A DNA stretch of 64,000 bases from Psychroflexus longus (GCF_020164595.1 NZ_JAIQZE010000005.1:62001-126000), one strand, 5' to 3'; positions 46,540 through 55,525 are shown, counted from the stretch's first letter. Made by a program: numbers and translations. Notes: a model not told the origin generated them from the sequence alone.

Positions 46540-47094
46540 ATGGAATTAAAGAATCTAATAAAGCGCTGCAAAAAGAACGACATAGCTTCTCAGAAACTTT
46601 TGTACGATATTTTTGCTGATGTGCTTTTTAGTATTTCTTTAAAATATTCAAGAAATTATTCTGAAGCTGAAGACAACTTGCAGGATGCTTTTATTCAAAT
46701 TTTTGAAAAAATCCATCAGTTTAAGCATAAAGGGTCTTTTGAAGGTTGGCTGAAGCGAATCACTATTAATATCTGTTTACAGCGCTACAGAAAGCAAAAG
46801 GTATTTGAGCTGGTAAACGAAGAAGCTCTAAAAGCTGAAGATGTCTACGTAGAAGATAACAGCTATTCTTTACAATTTCTTCTAGATTGTATCCAAAGCC
46901 TTCCGGATAGATATAGAATGGTATTTAACCTCTACACGCTCGACGGATTTTCTCACAAAGAAATCGCATTAAAACTTCAGATTACTGAAGGGACTTCAAA
47001 ATCAAATCTTTCTAGAGCAAAAGATATTTTACGCCGTAAAATTACTGAGTCCAATATTGATGAAGCTTATTCCCGAAAAATTGACCATAATTAA
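46540..47094 (+). CDS. ECF-type RNA polymerase sigma factor
   Basis: A 184-residue sigma-70 family protein with only regions 2 and 4: LLYDIFADVLFSISLKYSRN and EAEDNLQDAFIQIFEKIHQFKHKGSFEGWLKRI in region 2, and LPDRYRMVFNLYTLDGFSHKEIALKLQITEGTSKSNLSRAK as the region 4 helix-turn-helix. It directly adjoins the lipoprotein gene upstream and the putative anti-sigma/barrel gene downstream (no spacer on either side), so the three are co-expressed. Confidence 0.92.
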   Translation: MELKNLIKRCKKNDIASQKLLYDIFADVLFSISLKYSRNYSEAEDNLQDAFIQIFEKIHQFKHKGSFEGWLKRITINICLQRYRKQKVFELVNEEALKAEDVYVEDNSYSLQFLLDCIQSLPDRYRMVFNLYTLDGFSHKEIALKLQITEGTSKSNLSRAKDILRRKITESNIDEAYSRKIDHN

Positions 47095-48486
47095 ATGAAG
47101 TCTTCCAAACCCATAGAGCGATTATTTCAAGAAGGTTTAAATGACCTTCAGGCTTCGCCTTCTTCAAAGGTTTGGAAAGGCATCGAAGGGAAATTGTCAG
47201 GGAGAAAGAAAAAAAGATTTGCACCCTTTTGGTGGCAGGTTGCATCTGTTGCTGCTATTTTATTAATTTTTAGTTCTATTGGGGCTTTCTATTTTCGGAA
47301 TGCAGAAACTAAATCATCTGTTTTTTCAAAAGAAAATTCAGAAGTCAAAAAGAATCCAAATTCAATAGAAGTAATTCCGGCTCAGTATAGATTTACTTCC
47401 GTAAACACCGCACTTTCATCATTTGAAAATAATGTAGAAAATAGTTTGGCTTTTCAGCTTGAAGTTACCAAATCTACCATTCAATCCTCAAAGCTTGCTG
47501 ATGCTGAAGGAAATAATGCCGAAAACTCTCAGGTTACTGAAATTTCATCGTCATACGTAAATCAGTTGGCTAAGGCAGAGTTGAAGTTCCTACCCAATTT
47601 AAGAATTGCTTCAAATCTTCTGAGCAACGAATTGAAAGAAGATTTGATCTTAGGCGATAATGTGGAGAAAAAATCTTTATTCGATGCTATAGAAGAAGAG
47701 CATCTTTTAGCAGTCGAAGACAATAAACAAATTTATAAGCCTTGGGAGCTAACACCAAATGTAGCTCCGGTTTTCATGAATTCCTTTAGTGGCGGTAATC
47801 CTATAGAACCCAGTCTTCAAGGAAAGACAACCAGCAATCCTAATGTTTCATTTGGAATTAATGTAGCCTATGCTATCAACAAAAAGATCAAAATAAGAAC
47901 AGGAGTTAATCAGGTAGCGATGGGTTATAATACTCAGGATGTTATTTTATCAACAACTTCGTCTTCTTTTAGTTCCGATAATTCTAATAATCCCAATATC
48001 AAAAATGATATTCTTACAGAAGTGACTTTGGTTTCTGCTGCAAACAGAAGAGTTGGAGCCCGAAATGCTACAATGAATGATCCCATAAATTTATCCTTTT
48101 TGAGTCCAACATCAGAATTTAATTCTATTGGTTCAATAAATCATGAATTGGGGTTTGTAGAGGTTCCTATTGAAATTGAATACGCAATTATCGACAAAAA
48201 AATCGGCTTGCATGTGCTTGGAGGAGCGAGTACTTATTTGCTGAATAATAACGAAATATTCTTTGAGGAAGGAGGGCGTTCTTCCAGTATTGGTGAAGCA
48301 GAAAACCTTAATTCCTTCAGTTTTAGCGCCAATTTGGGTTTAGGTCTGGATTATAATTTTTCTGAAACTTTATCTTTAAATTTAGAACCCAAATTCTTGT
48401 ATCAAATAAATACTTTTCAAGACACCAATTCTAGCTTTCAGCCTTATTTCTTCGGAATATATTCCGGTATAAGATTCAAATTTTAG
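47095..48486 (+). CDS. membrane-anchored protein with C-terminal beta-barrel-like domain; putative anti-sigma factor
   Basis: The 463-residue protein has a cytoplasmic N-terminal segment of about 45 residues (RLFQEGLNDLQASPSSKVWKGIEGKL), one membrane helix (about 49-68, VASVAAILLIFSSIGAFYF), a Ser/Asn/Glu-rich linker to about residue 220, and a C-terminal part from about 250 that looks like an outer-membrane beta-barrel (FGINVAYAINKKIKIRTGVN ... NLEPKFLYQINTFQ ... YSGIRFKF). The N-terminal part and its place right after a sigma gene suggest it holds the sigma factor; the rest would contact the periplasm. This is inference. Confidence 0.75.
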   Translation: MKSSKPIERLFQEGLNDLQASPSSKVWKGIEGKLSGRKKKRFAPFWWQVASVAAILLIFSSIGAFYFRNAETKSSVFSKENSEVKKNPNSIEVIPAQYRFTSVNTALSSFENNVENSLAFQLEVTKSTIQSSKLADAEGNNAENSQVTEISSSYVNQLAKAELKFLPNLRIASNLLSNELKEDLILGDNVEKKSLFDAIEEEHLLAVEDNKQIYKPWELTPNVAPVFMNSFSGGNPIEPSLQGKTTSNPNVSFGINVAYAINKKIKIRTGVNQVAMGYNTQDVILSTTSSSFSSDNSNNPNIKNDILTEVTLVSAANRRVGARNATMNDPINLSFLSPTSEFNSIGSINHELGFVEVPIEIEYAIIDKKIGLHVLGGASTYLLNNNEIFFEEGGRSSSIGEAENLNSFSFSANLGLGLDYNFSETLSLNLEPKFLYQINTFQDTNSSFQPYFFGIYSGIRFKF

Positions 48487-48515
48487 AAATAATTATTCAA
48501 AATAGAGTTGGCTTG

Positions 48516-48545
48516 TTGCTTATGTAAGTAAAAAAATTAACTTTG
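48516..48545 (+). promoter_or_regulatory. promoter with very short or no leader
   Basis: TTG (48516-48518), 19 bases and TAACTTTG (48538-48545) fit the consensus. The -7 box ends only five bases before the ATG of the SPOR gene (48551), so transcription would start at or next to the start codon. Confidence 0.7.
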
Positions 48546-48550
48546 TTTTT

Positions 48551-49498
48551 ATGAGAGTAGAAGAGTATATAGAACAGTTATTATACAGATACGATTGCGT
48601 TATTGTGCCTGACTTTGGAGCCTTTATTATCCAAAAAAACAATGTCCAATACTATTCTCATTTACATAAATTCACACCTCCAACAAGAAAAATCACCTTC
48701 AATAAAGCTATTCGAAACCATGACGGTTTATTAGCTGAATCGATCGCAAAAGGTGAATCTATGGATTTTGAAAGTGCTAAGCAAAAAATCCAACTATTCG
48801 TAGACGATTTTGAATCAGCTATAAAAGCAGACAAAGCAATAGAAATACCTGCACTTGGAAGATTCAATCTTGATAAAGAGAATAAATTATCTTTTGAGCC
48901 AAATAATCAAGTCAACTTCTTCGTGGATTCATTTGGTTTAGGTGAGTTTACAATCGATAGAATTGCTGAGGAAAAAATTATAGAAGAGACTATTGTTGAT
49001 GAAAAAGTCAAGACCTTAAGTCCTGAAAAGGAAGCTTCCGACCAAGTAAAACGCAAGCCTTATCTCAAATATGCTGCTGTAGGAATTATTGCAATTGGCA
49101 TAGCCGGCTTTGCGGGTCTATATCAATACAATAATTATGTTATTTCCTATAATGATTCTGAATCTCAAAAAGCCGAATCACTATTGCAGGAGCGCATTCA
49201 AAGTGCAGAATTCAATTACACTTTGACTGAGCTTCCTTTGAATGCTACTCAAATAGAGGAGGTAAGACCAAAGTATCATGTTGTAGCTGGCGCTTTTAGA
49301 GTTAAGAGCAATGCCTACAAAAAAATAGAACTTCTTAAACAGAAAGGATATGATGCTTCATTGATTGGTAAAAACTCATACGGTTTACATCAAGTTGCCT
49401 TTGCTAGCTTTGTTGACAGAAATAGAGCACTGGCTCAATTGAGAAAAATAAAAGCTTTAGAAAACCCAGAAGCCTGGCTTTTCGTCAAGCAACTTTAA
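48551..49498 (+). CDS. HU-CCDC81 and SPOR domain protein
   Basis: A 315-residue protein. The N-terminal part (about 1-120) matches the HU-like CCDC81 domain found in Bacteroidota (IEQLLYRYDCVIVPDFGAFI, NDKAIRNHDGLLAESIA). One membrane helix follows (about 176-196, YAAVGIIAIGIAGFAGLY), then a periplasmic linker and a C-terminal SPOR domain (about 240-315, YHVVAGAFRVKSNAYKKIELL) that binds denuded peptidoglycan at division sites. So it could link the cytoplasm or nucleoid to septal cell wall. Confidence 0.85.
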   Translation: MRVEEYIEQLLYRYDCVIVPDFGAFIIQKNNVQYYSHLHKFTPPTRKITFNKAIRNHDGLLAESIAKGESMDFESAKQKIQLFVDDFESAIKADKAIEIPALGRFNLDKENKLSFEPNNQVNFFVDSFGLGEFTIDRIAEEKIIEETIVDEKVKTLSPEKEASDQVKRKPYLKYAAVGIIAIGIAGFAGLYQYNNYVISYNDSESQKAESLLQERIQSAEFNYTLTELPLNATQIEEVRPKYHVVAGAFRVKSNAYKKIELLKQKGYDASLIGKNSYGLHQVAFASFVDRNRALAQLRKIKALENPEAWLFVKQL

Positions 49499-49500
49499 GC

Positions 49501-49529
49501 TTGGGTTAACACTACAAACCCTATATTTG
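49501..49529 (+). promoter_or_regulatory. thioesterase gene promoter
   Basis: TTG (49501-49503), 18 bases and TATATTTG (49522-49529), 13 bases ahead of the ATG. Confidence 0.7.
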
Positions 49530-49542
49530 CAAAAAATATTAC

Positions 49543-50058
49543 ATGGAAGTAAAGTATCCTGAAGATTCCAAAACCACGCTCACAGATCTAGTTTTACCGA
49601 GTGAAACTAACCCTTTAAATAATCTTTTTGGTGGGGAGCTTTTGGCTAGAATGGATCGAGCTGCAAGTATCGCGGCTAGAAGGCATTCCAGGCGTATTGT
49701 CGTAACAGCATCTGTAAATCATGTGGCCTTTAATAAAGCCATCCCTTTAGGAAGTGTAGTTACTGTGGAGGCCAAAGTGTCCAGAAACTTTAAAACTTCA
49801 ATGGAAATCTTTATAGATGTTTGGATAGAAGATAGAGAAAGCGGAAGGAGATCCAAAGCTAACGAAGCTATCTACACCTTTGTAGCTGTTGATGATATGG
49901 GTAATCCTGTTCCTGTTCCAAAACTGGAGCCTCAAACCAAGCTAGAAGTAGATAGATATGAAGCTGCATTGAGACGTAAGCAGTTGAGCTTAGTCTTGGC
50001 AGGTAAAATGAAACCGGAAGACGCCACAGAGCTTAAAGCTCTATTTGTAAACAAATAA
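49543..50058 (+). CDS. acyl-CoA thioesterase (hotdog fold)
   Basis: A 171-residue single-hotdog protein of the YciA/cytosolic acyl-CoA hydrolase type: NPLNNLFGGELLARMDRAASIAAR contains the catalytic Asn/Gly/Asp region, then VTASVNHVAFNKAIPLGSVV and SMEIFIDVWIED. It hydrolyses acyl-CoA to free acid and CoA, and oligomerises. It has a short Lys-rich C-terminal helix. It is followed 11 bases later by a small membrane protein gene on the same strand. Confidence 0.88.
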   Translation: MEVKYPEDSKTTLTDLVLPSETNPLNNLFGGELLARMDRAASIAARRHSRRIVVTASVNHVAFNKAIPLGSVVTVEAKVSRNFKTSMEIFIDVWIEDRESGRRSKANEAIYTFVAVDDMGNPVPVPKLEPQTKLEVDRYEAALRRKQLSLVLAGKMKPEDATELKALFVNK

Positions 50059-50069
50059 ATTAAAAGACT

Positions 50070-50507
50070 ATGTACGAAGTTATACAGATTGTTCACTCTT
50101 ATTGGGCTTATTTAGTTTTGCTAATATTGACATTAGCAACTTTCAACGCCATTATCAAAACACTTGGAAAAAAGTCATTTGGTCCTCAAGATTTTAGAAT
50201 ATCGCTTTTTACACTTATCGTTTCTCACATACAATTACTTATAGGGATTGTCCTTTACTTTGTAAGTCCTTATTTCAATGTATTACTAGAAAAAGGAATG
50301 GGAGGCGTAATGAAAAATGACACAGTTAGATTGTATGTTATCGAGCATCCACTTACGATGATTATAAGTATTGTATTGATAACGGTAGGTTATAGTAAAC
50401 ATAAAAAGAAACTGGCTTCTAATAAGAAATTTAGAACCATCGCTATTTTTTATGCCTTAGCATTATTACTTATGCTTTCAAGAATTCCCTGGAATGCTTG
50501 GTTTTAG
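50070..50507 (+). CDS. four-helix membrane protein, cytochrome b-like
   Basis: A 145-residue protein with four membrane helices (about 12-32, 47-70, 92-112, 125-142). Conserved-looking histidines are in or near the helices (VHSYWAYLVL, SHIQLLIG, EHPLTMI), which would suit haem or metal coordination, and flavobacterial homologues are often labelled cytochrome b. I cannot confirm haem binding from this. It probably shares a transcript with the thioesterase. Confidence 0.7.
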   Translation: MYEVIQIVHSYWAYLVLLILTLATFNAIIKTLGKKSFGPQDFRISLFTLIVSHIQLLIGIVLYFVSPYFNVLLEKGMGGVMKNDTVRLYVIEHPLTMIISIVLITVGYSKHKKKLASNKKFRTIAIFYALALLLMLSRIPWNAWF

Positions 50508-50578
50508 AATGTAGGTTGGATAAATTTTATTCTTAATTATGTGAATTAAAATAATCACTTTCAAAATTTAAAAAACAC

Positions 50579-50618
50579 AAAAAAGCCCTTTGAAATTAAT
50601 TTCAAAGGGCTTTTTTAA
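50579..50618. terminator. bidirectional terminator between the membrane protein gene and rpmA
   Basis: AAAAGCCCTTTGAAATT and AATTTCAAAGGGCTTTT form a long perfect stem with A and T runs on either side, so it serves both converging transcripts. Confidence 0.85.
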
Positions 50619-50636
50619 TCTATAGAAGTTTGTTAC

Positions 50637-50897
50637 TTAAGCTTCAGTTGGAGTGACATAGACAAAAGATTTATCATCTTTAGTTCTTTTAAAATGTACT
50701 GTTCCATCTACCTTAGCATGTAAAGTGTGGTCTTTTCCAGCGTATACATTATCACCAGGTTTGTGAGCTGTTCCACGTTGTCTTACAATGATATTTCCAG
50801 CAACAGCAGCCTGACCACCAAAAATCTTCACGCCAAGACGTTTCGATTCTGATTCTCTTCCGTTTTTTGAACTTCCAACACCTTTCTTATGTGCCAT
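50637..50897 (-). CDS. rpmA: 50S ribosomal protein L27
   Basis: An 86-residue L27: [20 protein letters not shown] at the start, [21 protein letters not shown] in the middle, GTVHFKRT near the end. It supports the peptidyl transferase centre. It is 22 bases downstream of rplU in the usual order. Confidence 0.97.
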   Translation of the reverse strand: MAHKKGVGSSKNGRESESKRLGVKIFGGQAAVAGNIIVRQRGTAHKPGDNVYAGKDHTLHAKVDGTVHFKRTKDDKSFVYVTPTEA

Positions 50898-50919
50898 GAT
50901 GTTTAGTTTTTATATTATG

Positions 50920-51432
50920 TTACTTACTTAATAATTCGATGAGTTCAGCTTTTTTCAAAGCAGAATATCCTTCTAGGCCTCTATCTTTAGCCATTTCCTT
51001 AAGCTCTGCAACTGTATGCTTGCTCAAGTCTGTAGTTTCTGTTTCTTTAGACTCTACTTTTTTGTCTACTTTTGCTTCCTCTTTTTTCTTAGAAGCTGAA
51101 GCAGGCTTTGAAGATCCTCCAGAAACAGAGATATCTTCAATATGGATTTGTGTAAGATACTGGCGATGACCATTTTTCTTACGGTATCCTTTTCTTCTTT
51201 TCTTTTTGAAGACAATTACTTTGTCTCCTTTCAGGTGCTTAACGACTTTTGCGCTAACAGATGCACCATCTATAGCTGGGGCGCCTAGAGTAATGTTGTC
51301 TCCGTCTGCATGTAAAAGAACTCTGTCAAAAGATACATCAGTACCCTCATCTTCTTTTAGACGGTGAACAAACACTTTCTGGTCTTTCGCAACTTTAAAT
51401 TGCTGCCCTGCTATCTCTACAATTGCATACAT
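50920..51432 (-). CDS. rplU: 50S ribosomal protein L21 with C-terminal extension
   Basis: Residues 1-104 are L21 (MYAIVEIAGQQFKVAKDQKV, KKRRKGYRKKNGHRQYLT). Instead of ending there, the protein continues for about 65 residues: a Ser/Lys/Glu-rich linker and a small helical domain (KHTVAELKEMAKDRGLEGYS, KKAELIELLSK) of the Rho-N/SAP kind that binds nucleic acid. E. coli L21 is 103 residues. The extension is a flavobacterial feature. A consensus promoter lies upstream; rpmA follows. Confidence 0.95.
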   Translation of the reverse strand: MYAIVEIAGQQFKVAKDQKVFVHRLKEDEGTDVSFDRVLLHADGDNITLGAPAIDGASVSAKVVKHLKGDKVIVFKKKRRKGYRKKNGHRQYLTQIHIEDISVSGGSSKPASASKKKEEAKVDKKVESKETETTDLSKHTVAELKEMAKDRGLEGYSALKKAELIELLSK

Positions 51433-51467
51433 AGTGTTTAGTTATTTAATTTTTACTAAATAGTTTG

Positions 51468-51497
51468 CAAATATACTATTTTAAAAATAACTGTCAA
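51468..51497 (-). promoter_or_regulatory. rplU-rpmA promoter
   Basis: On the minus strand TTG (51497-51495), 19 bases and TATATTTG (51475-51468), the exact Bacteroidota consensus with ideal spacing, 35 bases before the rplU start. Confidence 0.8.
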
Positions 51498-51517
51498 TAA
51501 AATATTTTTTGAAATGA

Positions 51518-51958
51518 TTATTCTTTCAATTTATGTTTAAAGAGTTGCATAAAGGAAAGAGTGAGTACTACAGTTGTAGCCAATCCGGAAAGCAATACAG
51601 TGAAACCAAACACACCAACACCTATATCATAAGATTTTGAAAAGTTCTCAGCAATTTTGCTTATGAAATCTGGGTCCACCTCAGTAACGTATACCGACAT
51701 GAAAACGGTAAATATAATTGTAGCCAAAAACCCAGTAACTATTCCAGCCTGGAATCCTTCAGTGTAGTTGTAATTTGATTTTAATTCAATTCTCTTGTAT
51801 CTAATAGCTTCAAAAATGGCAAAACCAGTGATGACTCCATTAAATAAACTGAAAAAAGGATTAGTGTGAAATCCAAATAAGGATAAGACCAAAAAGTATG
51901 CTATTAAAGAAGAAGCCAGGGCAATGCCAAATCTTACAGAAAGTACAAATCTACTCAT
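51518..51958 (-). CDS. DUF4199-type membrane protein
   Basis: A 146-residue protein with four hydrophobic helices: ALASSLIAYFLVLSLFGF, FFSLFNGVITGFAIFEAI, AGIVTGFLATIIFTVFMSV and GVFGFTVLLSGLATTVVLTL. The pattern, with a YTEGFQAGIVTGF turn before the third helix, fits the DUF4199 family of Bacteroidota. Function unknown. It stands alone upstream of rplU on the same strand. Confidence 0.75.
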   Translation of the reverse strand: MSRFVLSVRFGIALASSLIAYFLVLSLFGFHTNPFFSLFNGVITGFAIFEAIRYKRIELKSNYNYTEGFQAGIVTGFLATIIFTVFMSVYVTEVDPDFISKIAENFSKSYDIGVGVFGFTVLLSGLATTVVLTLSFMQLFKHKLKE

Positions 51959-52120
51959 GAGATAATTTTATTTGCTAATATATTAAATTTAAGGACGGAT
52001 AAGAATTTTCCATCAACATTAATAATGTCTTAAGGAATGCAAAAATATAAATTCGGTTAATAAATATCGTAACAAATAAATTAATTTTAGACTAATAAAT
52101 TATAACTAAAACAATTAAAA

Positions 52121-53434
52121 ATGACTAAAACTATTATGTTATCCGTTTTTGTTTTTTTTATCACGCTGGCTAATGCCCAGAAGGTAGAATTTACAGAGTA
52201 CGATTTGGACAATGGTTTGCACGTGATCTTGCATCAAGATAACACGGCTCCCGTTGTAATTACGTCTGTTATGTACGATGTGGGAGGAAAAGATGGTCCT
52301 CGCGATCGAACAGGATTTGCTCACTTTTTTGAACACTTATTATTTGAAGGTACAGAAAACATCGCTCGTGGAGAGTTTATGAAAATCATACCTGCAAACG
52401 GTGGTACTTTTAATGCCAACACTTCTCAGGATCGTACTTATTATTACGACATTTTCCCTTCTAACAAACTTGAATTAGGTTTATGGTTAGAATCTGAGCG
52501 TATGCTTCATCCGGTGATCGATGAAAAAGGAGTTGAAACTCAAAATGAAGTTGTTAAAGAAGAGAAGCGCCAAAGATATGATGCACCTTATGGAAAATTA
52601 TTAGAAGTTATAGGTGAAAACGTTTTTGAAGCTCATCCGTACAAAGACACCAACATTGGTGAAATGGAGCATCTAGATGCCGCCACATTAGAAGAGTTTA
52701 CTGCTTATTTCGACAAATATTATGGTCCTAATAACGCTGTACTTGTTGTTGCTGGTGATATCGACAAGGATGAAACTATTAAAATGGTGAAAGATTACTT
52801 TGGAGAAGTGAAATCACGTCCAGAGGTAGTTAGAGACTTTCCTGAAGAAGAACCTATAACAGAGACTAAAAAAGTCACTGCTTATGATGCAAATATCCAG
52901 ATTCCTGCTGTTATCGCAGCTTACAGACTTCCAGGTCAGGCTACTAGAGATGCATTTGTACTAGACATGATTTCTGCTTACTTAAGCGGTGGCAAAAGCT
53001 CAGTACTTTATAAAAAATTAGTTGATGAGCAGAAGCAAGCCTTACAGGTTCAAGCTGTAAATCTAGGTCAGGTTGACTACAGTATTTTCGCACTTTTTGC
53101 TCTTCCACAAGGTGATGTCGCTTTAGATACTCTTCTAGAAGAAATGGATGAAGAGATTGCAAAAATTCAAAACGAATTAATTTCAGAACGTGATTATCAA
53201 AAACTTTTGAATCAATTTGAGAATCAATTTGTAAGCTCAAATTCAAGCGTTGCTGGTATTGCTAGCTCTTTAGCAACATATTATATGTTATATGATGATG
53301 TAAATCTGATAAACAATCAACTAGATTTATATCAGTCTATTACAAGAGAAGAAATTAGAGATGTGGCAAAAAAATACTTGAGCCCTAACCAAAGAGTTGA
53401 AATCGAGTACTTACCCAAAAAAGATGATAATTAA
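52121..53434 (+). CDS. M16 zinc metallopeptidase, catalytic partner
   Basis: A 437-residue periplasmic peptidase with a signal peptide (MTKTIMLSVFVFFITLANAQ). The inverted zinc motif HFFEH is at His68-Glu71-His72, with the distal glutamate in EVVKEEKRQ. Two M16 halves are present. It is followed one base later by a second M16 gene without the zinc motif, as in mitochondrial processing peptidase pairs. Confidence 0.9.
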   Translation: MTKTIMLSVFVFFITLANAQKVEFTEYDLDNGLHVILHQDNTAPVVITSVMYDVGGKDGPRDRTGFAHFFEHLLFEGTENIARGEFMKIIPANGGTFNANTSQDRTYYYDIFPSNKLELGLWLESERMLHPVIDEKGVETQNEVVKEEKRQRYDAPYGKLLEVIGENVFEAHPYKDTNIGEMEHLDAATLEEFTAYFDKYYGPNNAVLVVAGDIDKDETIKMVKDYFGEVKSRPEVVRDFPEEEPITETKKVTAYDANIQIPAVIAAYRLPGQATRDAFVLDMISAYLSGGKSSVLYKKLVDEQKQALQVQAVNLGQVDYSIFALFALPQGDVALDTLLEEMDEEIAKIQNELISERDYQKLLNQFENQFVSSNSSVAGIASSLATYYMLYDDVNLINNQLDLYQSITREEIRDVAKKYLSPNQRVEIEYLPKKDDN

Positions 53435-53435
53435 G

Positions 53436-55502
53436 ATGAAAACATTACAACAAAAATTAGTCGCTTTTATAGGTGTTGCTTTGATTACTTTTGGAGCAAG
53501 TGCCCAAATAGACAGGTCTCAGATGCCCGAGGCAGGACCTGAGCCAACCATCAACTTAGAAGATCCAAAGGAATACAAATTGAAAAATGGTATTACTATA
53601 ATGGTGGTTGAAAATAATAAACTACCACGTGTATCATACCAATTGAGTATAGATAATAAACCTTATAAAGAAGGAGATAAAGCTGGGGTAGCTAGTCTTT
53701 TATCCGCTATGCTTGGTAATGGAACTACAACAATTCCAAAAGATGAATTCAATGAAGAAGTTGACTTTTTAGGGGCAAATATCAATTTTGGTTCTAGTGG
53801 AGGCTTTGGTAGTGGATTAAAAAGGTATTCCGACCGTATCGTCGAATTGATGGCAGATGCAACTATAAATCCATTATTGACTGAAGAAGAATTTCAAAAG
53901 GAAAAAGACAAGCTTATTGAAAATTTAAAGACTCAGGAAAAAGATTTAAGTTCAGTTTCCAGTAGAGTTGTTAGTGCTTTAGCTTATGGGAAAGACCATG
54001 TATATGGTGAGTTCCTGACTGAAGAAACAGTTAACAATGTGACCTTCGAAGACGTAAAGGATCTCTATCGAGTTCGCTTTGCTCCAAACGATGCTTATAT
54101 TGTTGTTGTTGGTGACATCAAGCCAAAAGAAGCAAGAAAGCAAATCAAAACGTATTTTGGAGATTGGAAAAAACAAGATTTACCTGAAATTCCAGAACCT
54201 CAGTTAACTGAAAACACTCCAACAACGGAAATCAATTTTATTGATTTACCGAACGCATCACAATCTGAAATTTCAGTTACAAATACTGTGAGTTTAAAAC
54301 AAAGTGATGAAGATTATTTTGCTGCATTGATGGCCAATAATATTCTTGGTGGAGGTGGAGAAGGTTATTTGTTTAAAAACCTTCGGGAAGACAAAGGTTA
54401 TACTTATGGTGCATACTCTAGCTTAGGTGCTAGCCGCTATGGTGTTTCTAGATTTAATGCAAGTGCGAAAGTTCGTAATGCAGTAGCAGATAGCGCTGTG
54501 GTTGAATTTATAAAAGAAATAGACCGTATCCGAACTGAGCCAGTAGACCCTGAAACATTGGAAAATGCAAAGGCAAAGTATGTGGGAAATTTTGTTATGG
54601 CCTTGGAACGTCCCCAAACTATAGCAAACTATGCGCTTAACATTAAACGCAACAATTTACCAGACGATTTTTACGCTACTTACTTGGAAAACATAAACAA
54701 CGTAACAGCTGAGGATGTTCAAAGTGTTGCTAATAAATACTTCAAGGTTGATAATGCTAGAATTGTTATTGTAGGGAAAGGAAGTGAAGTTGTGGAAAAC
54801 TTAGACAGGTTAGAGTATCCTATTAATTATTTCGATAAATATGCGAATCCAATTGACAAACCTGAATTTAAAAAACCTCTGCCAGAGGGGGTGTCTGTCG
54901 AAACAGTCTACAATGATTACATTCAAGCTATAGGAGGTAAAGAAGCAGTTTCTAAGCTAAATTCTATGGTTATGAAAGGTAATGCAAGTTTCCAGGGAAT
55001 GTCACTTTCTTTAACAAGAAAATCAACCACCGAAGGAAAACAATCCGAAGAAGTTGCTATGAATGGCAACACACTTAGTAAACAAGTTTTCAACGGAGAT
55101 AGTGGATACTTAATGATGAGAGGTCAAAAAATAGACCTTAATGAGCAACAAATCAAGGATACCAAAGTCACTTCAGGATTGTTTCCGGAGCTAAACATCA
55201 ATGAAGGTGCAGAACTTGTGGCTATTGAAACTGTGAATGATGAGGAGGCTTATGTTATTCAATTGACTGATAATGTAAGAGAATTCTACAGCGTTGAAAC
55301 AGGACTTAAGCTGGCAACTGAAACTACAGCAGAACAAATGGGTCAAAAAATGACTTCAACTGTTTCTTATTTAGATTATGCTGAGAAAAACGGCGTGATG
55401 GTTCCAATGACTTTTAGTCAAAACTTAGGACCACAAACAGTAGATTTCAATATGGAAGAAGTGATGTTTAATAAAGGTGTTAGCGAAGCTGATTTCCAAT
55501 AA
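53436..55502 (+). CDS. M16 family protein without zinc motif, partner subunit
   Basis: A 688-residue protein with signal peptide MKTLQQKLVAFIGVALITFG...ASAQ. M16 folds span about 30-470, but the place of HxxEH reads LSAMLGNGTTTIP, so it cannot bind catalytic zinc. The R/Y pair of the family (FKNLREDKGYTYGAYS) is kept. A C-terminal domain of about 200 residues follows, with strands like SFQGMSLSLTRKSTTEG, similar to outer-membrane lipoprotein-sorting-type folds. The start at 53436 is chosen over an upstream frame that overlaps the first M16 gene. Confidence 0.88.
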   Translation: MKTLQQKLVAFIGVALITFGASAQIDRSQMPEAGPEPTINLEDPKEYKLKNGITIMVVENNKLPRVSYQLSIDNKPYKEGDKAGVASLLSAMLGNGTTTIPKDEFNEEVDFLGANINFGSSGGFGSGLKRYSDRIVELMADATINPLLTEEEFQKEKDKLIENLKTQEKDLSSVSSRVVSALAYGKDHVYGEFLTEETVNNVTFEDVKDLYRVRFAPNDAYIVVVGDIKPKEARKQIKTYFGDWKKQDLPEIPEPQLTENTPTTEINFIDLPNASQSEISVTNTVSLKQSDEDYFAALMANNILGGGGEGYLFKNLREDKGYTYGAYSSLGASRYGVSRFNASAKVRNAVADSAVVEFIKEIDRIRTEPVDPETLENAKAKYVGNFVMALERPQTIANYALNIKRNNLPDDFYATYLENINNVTAEDVQSVANKYFKVDNARIVIVGKGSEVVENLDRLEYPINYFDKYANPIDKPEFKKPLPEGVSVETVYNDYIQAIGGKEAVSKLNSMVMKGNASFQGMSLSLTRKSTTEGKQSEEVAMNGNTLSKQVFNGDSGYLMMRGQKIDLNEQQIKDTKVTSGLFPELNINEGAELVAIETVNDEEAYVIQLTDNVREFYSVETGLKLATETTAEQMGQKMTSTVSYLDYAEKNGVMVPMTFSQNLGPQTVDFNMEEVMFNKGVSEADFQ

Positions 55503-55525
55503 ACTTCTTTTTATAAACCAAATTA

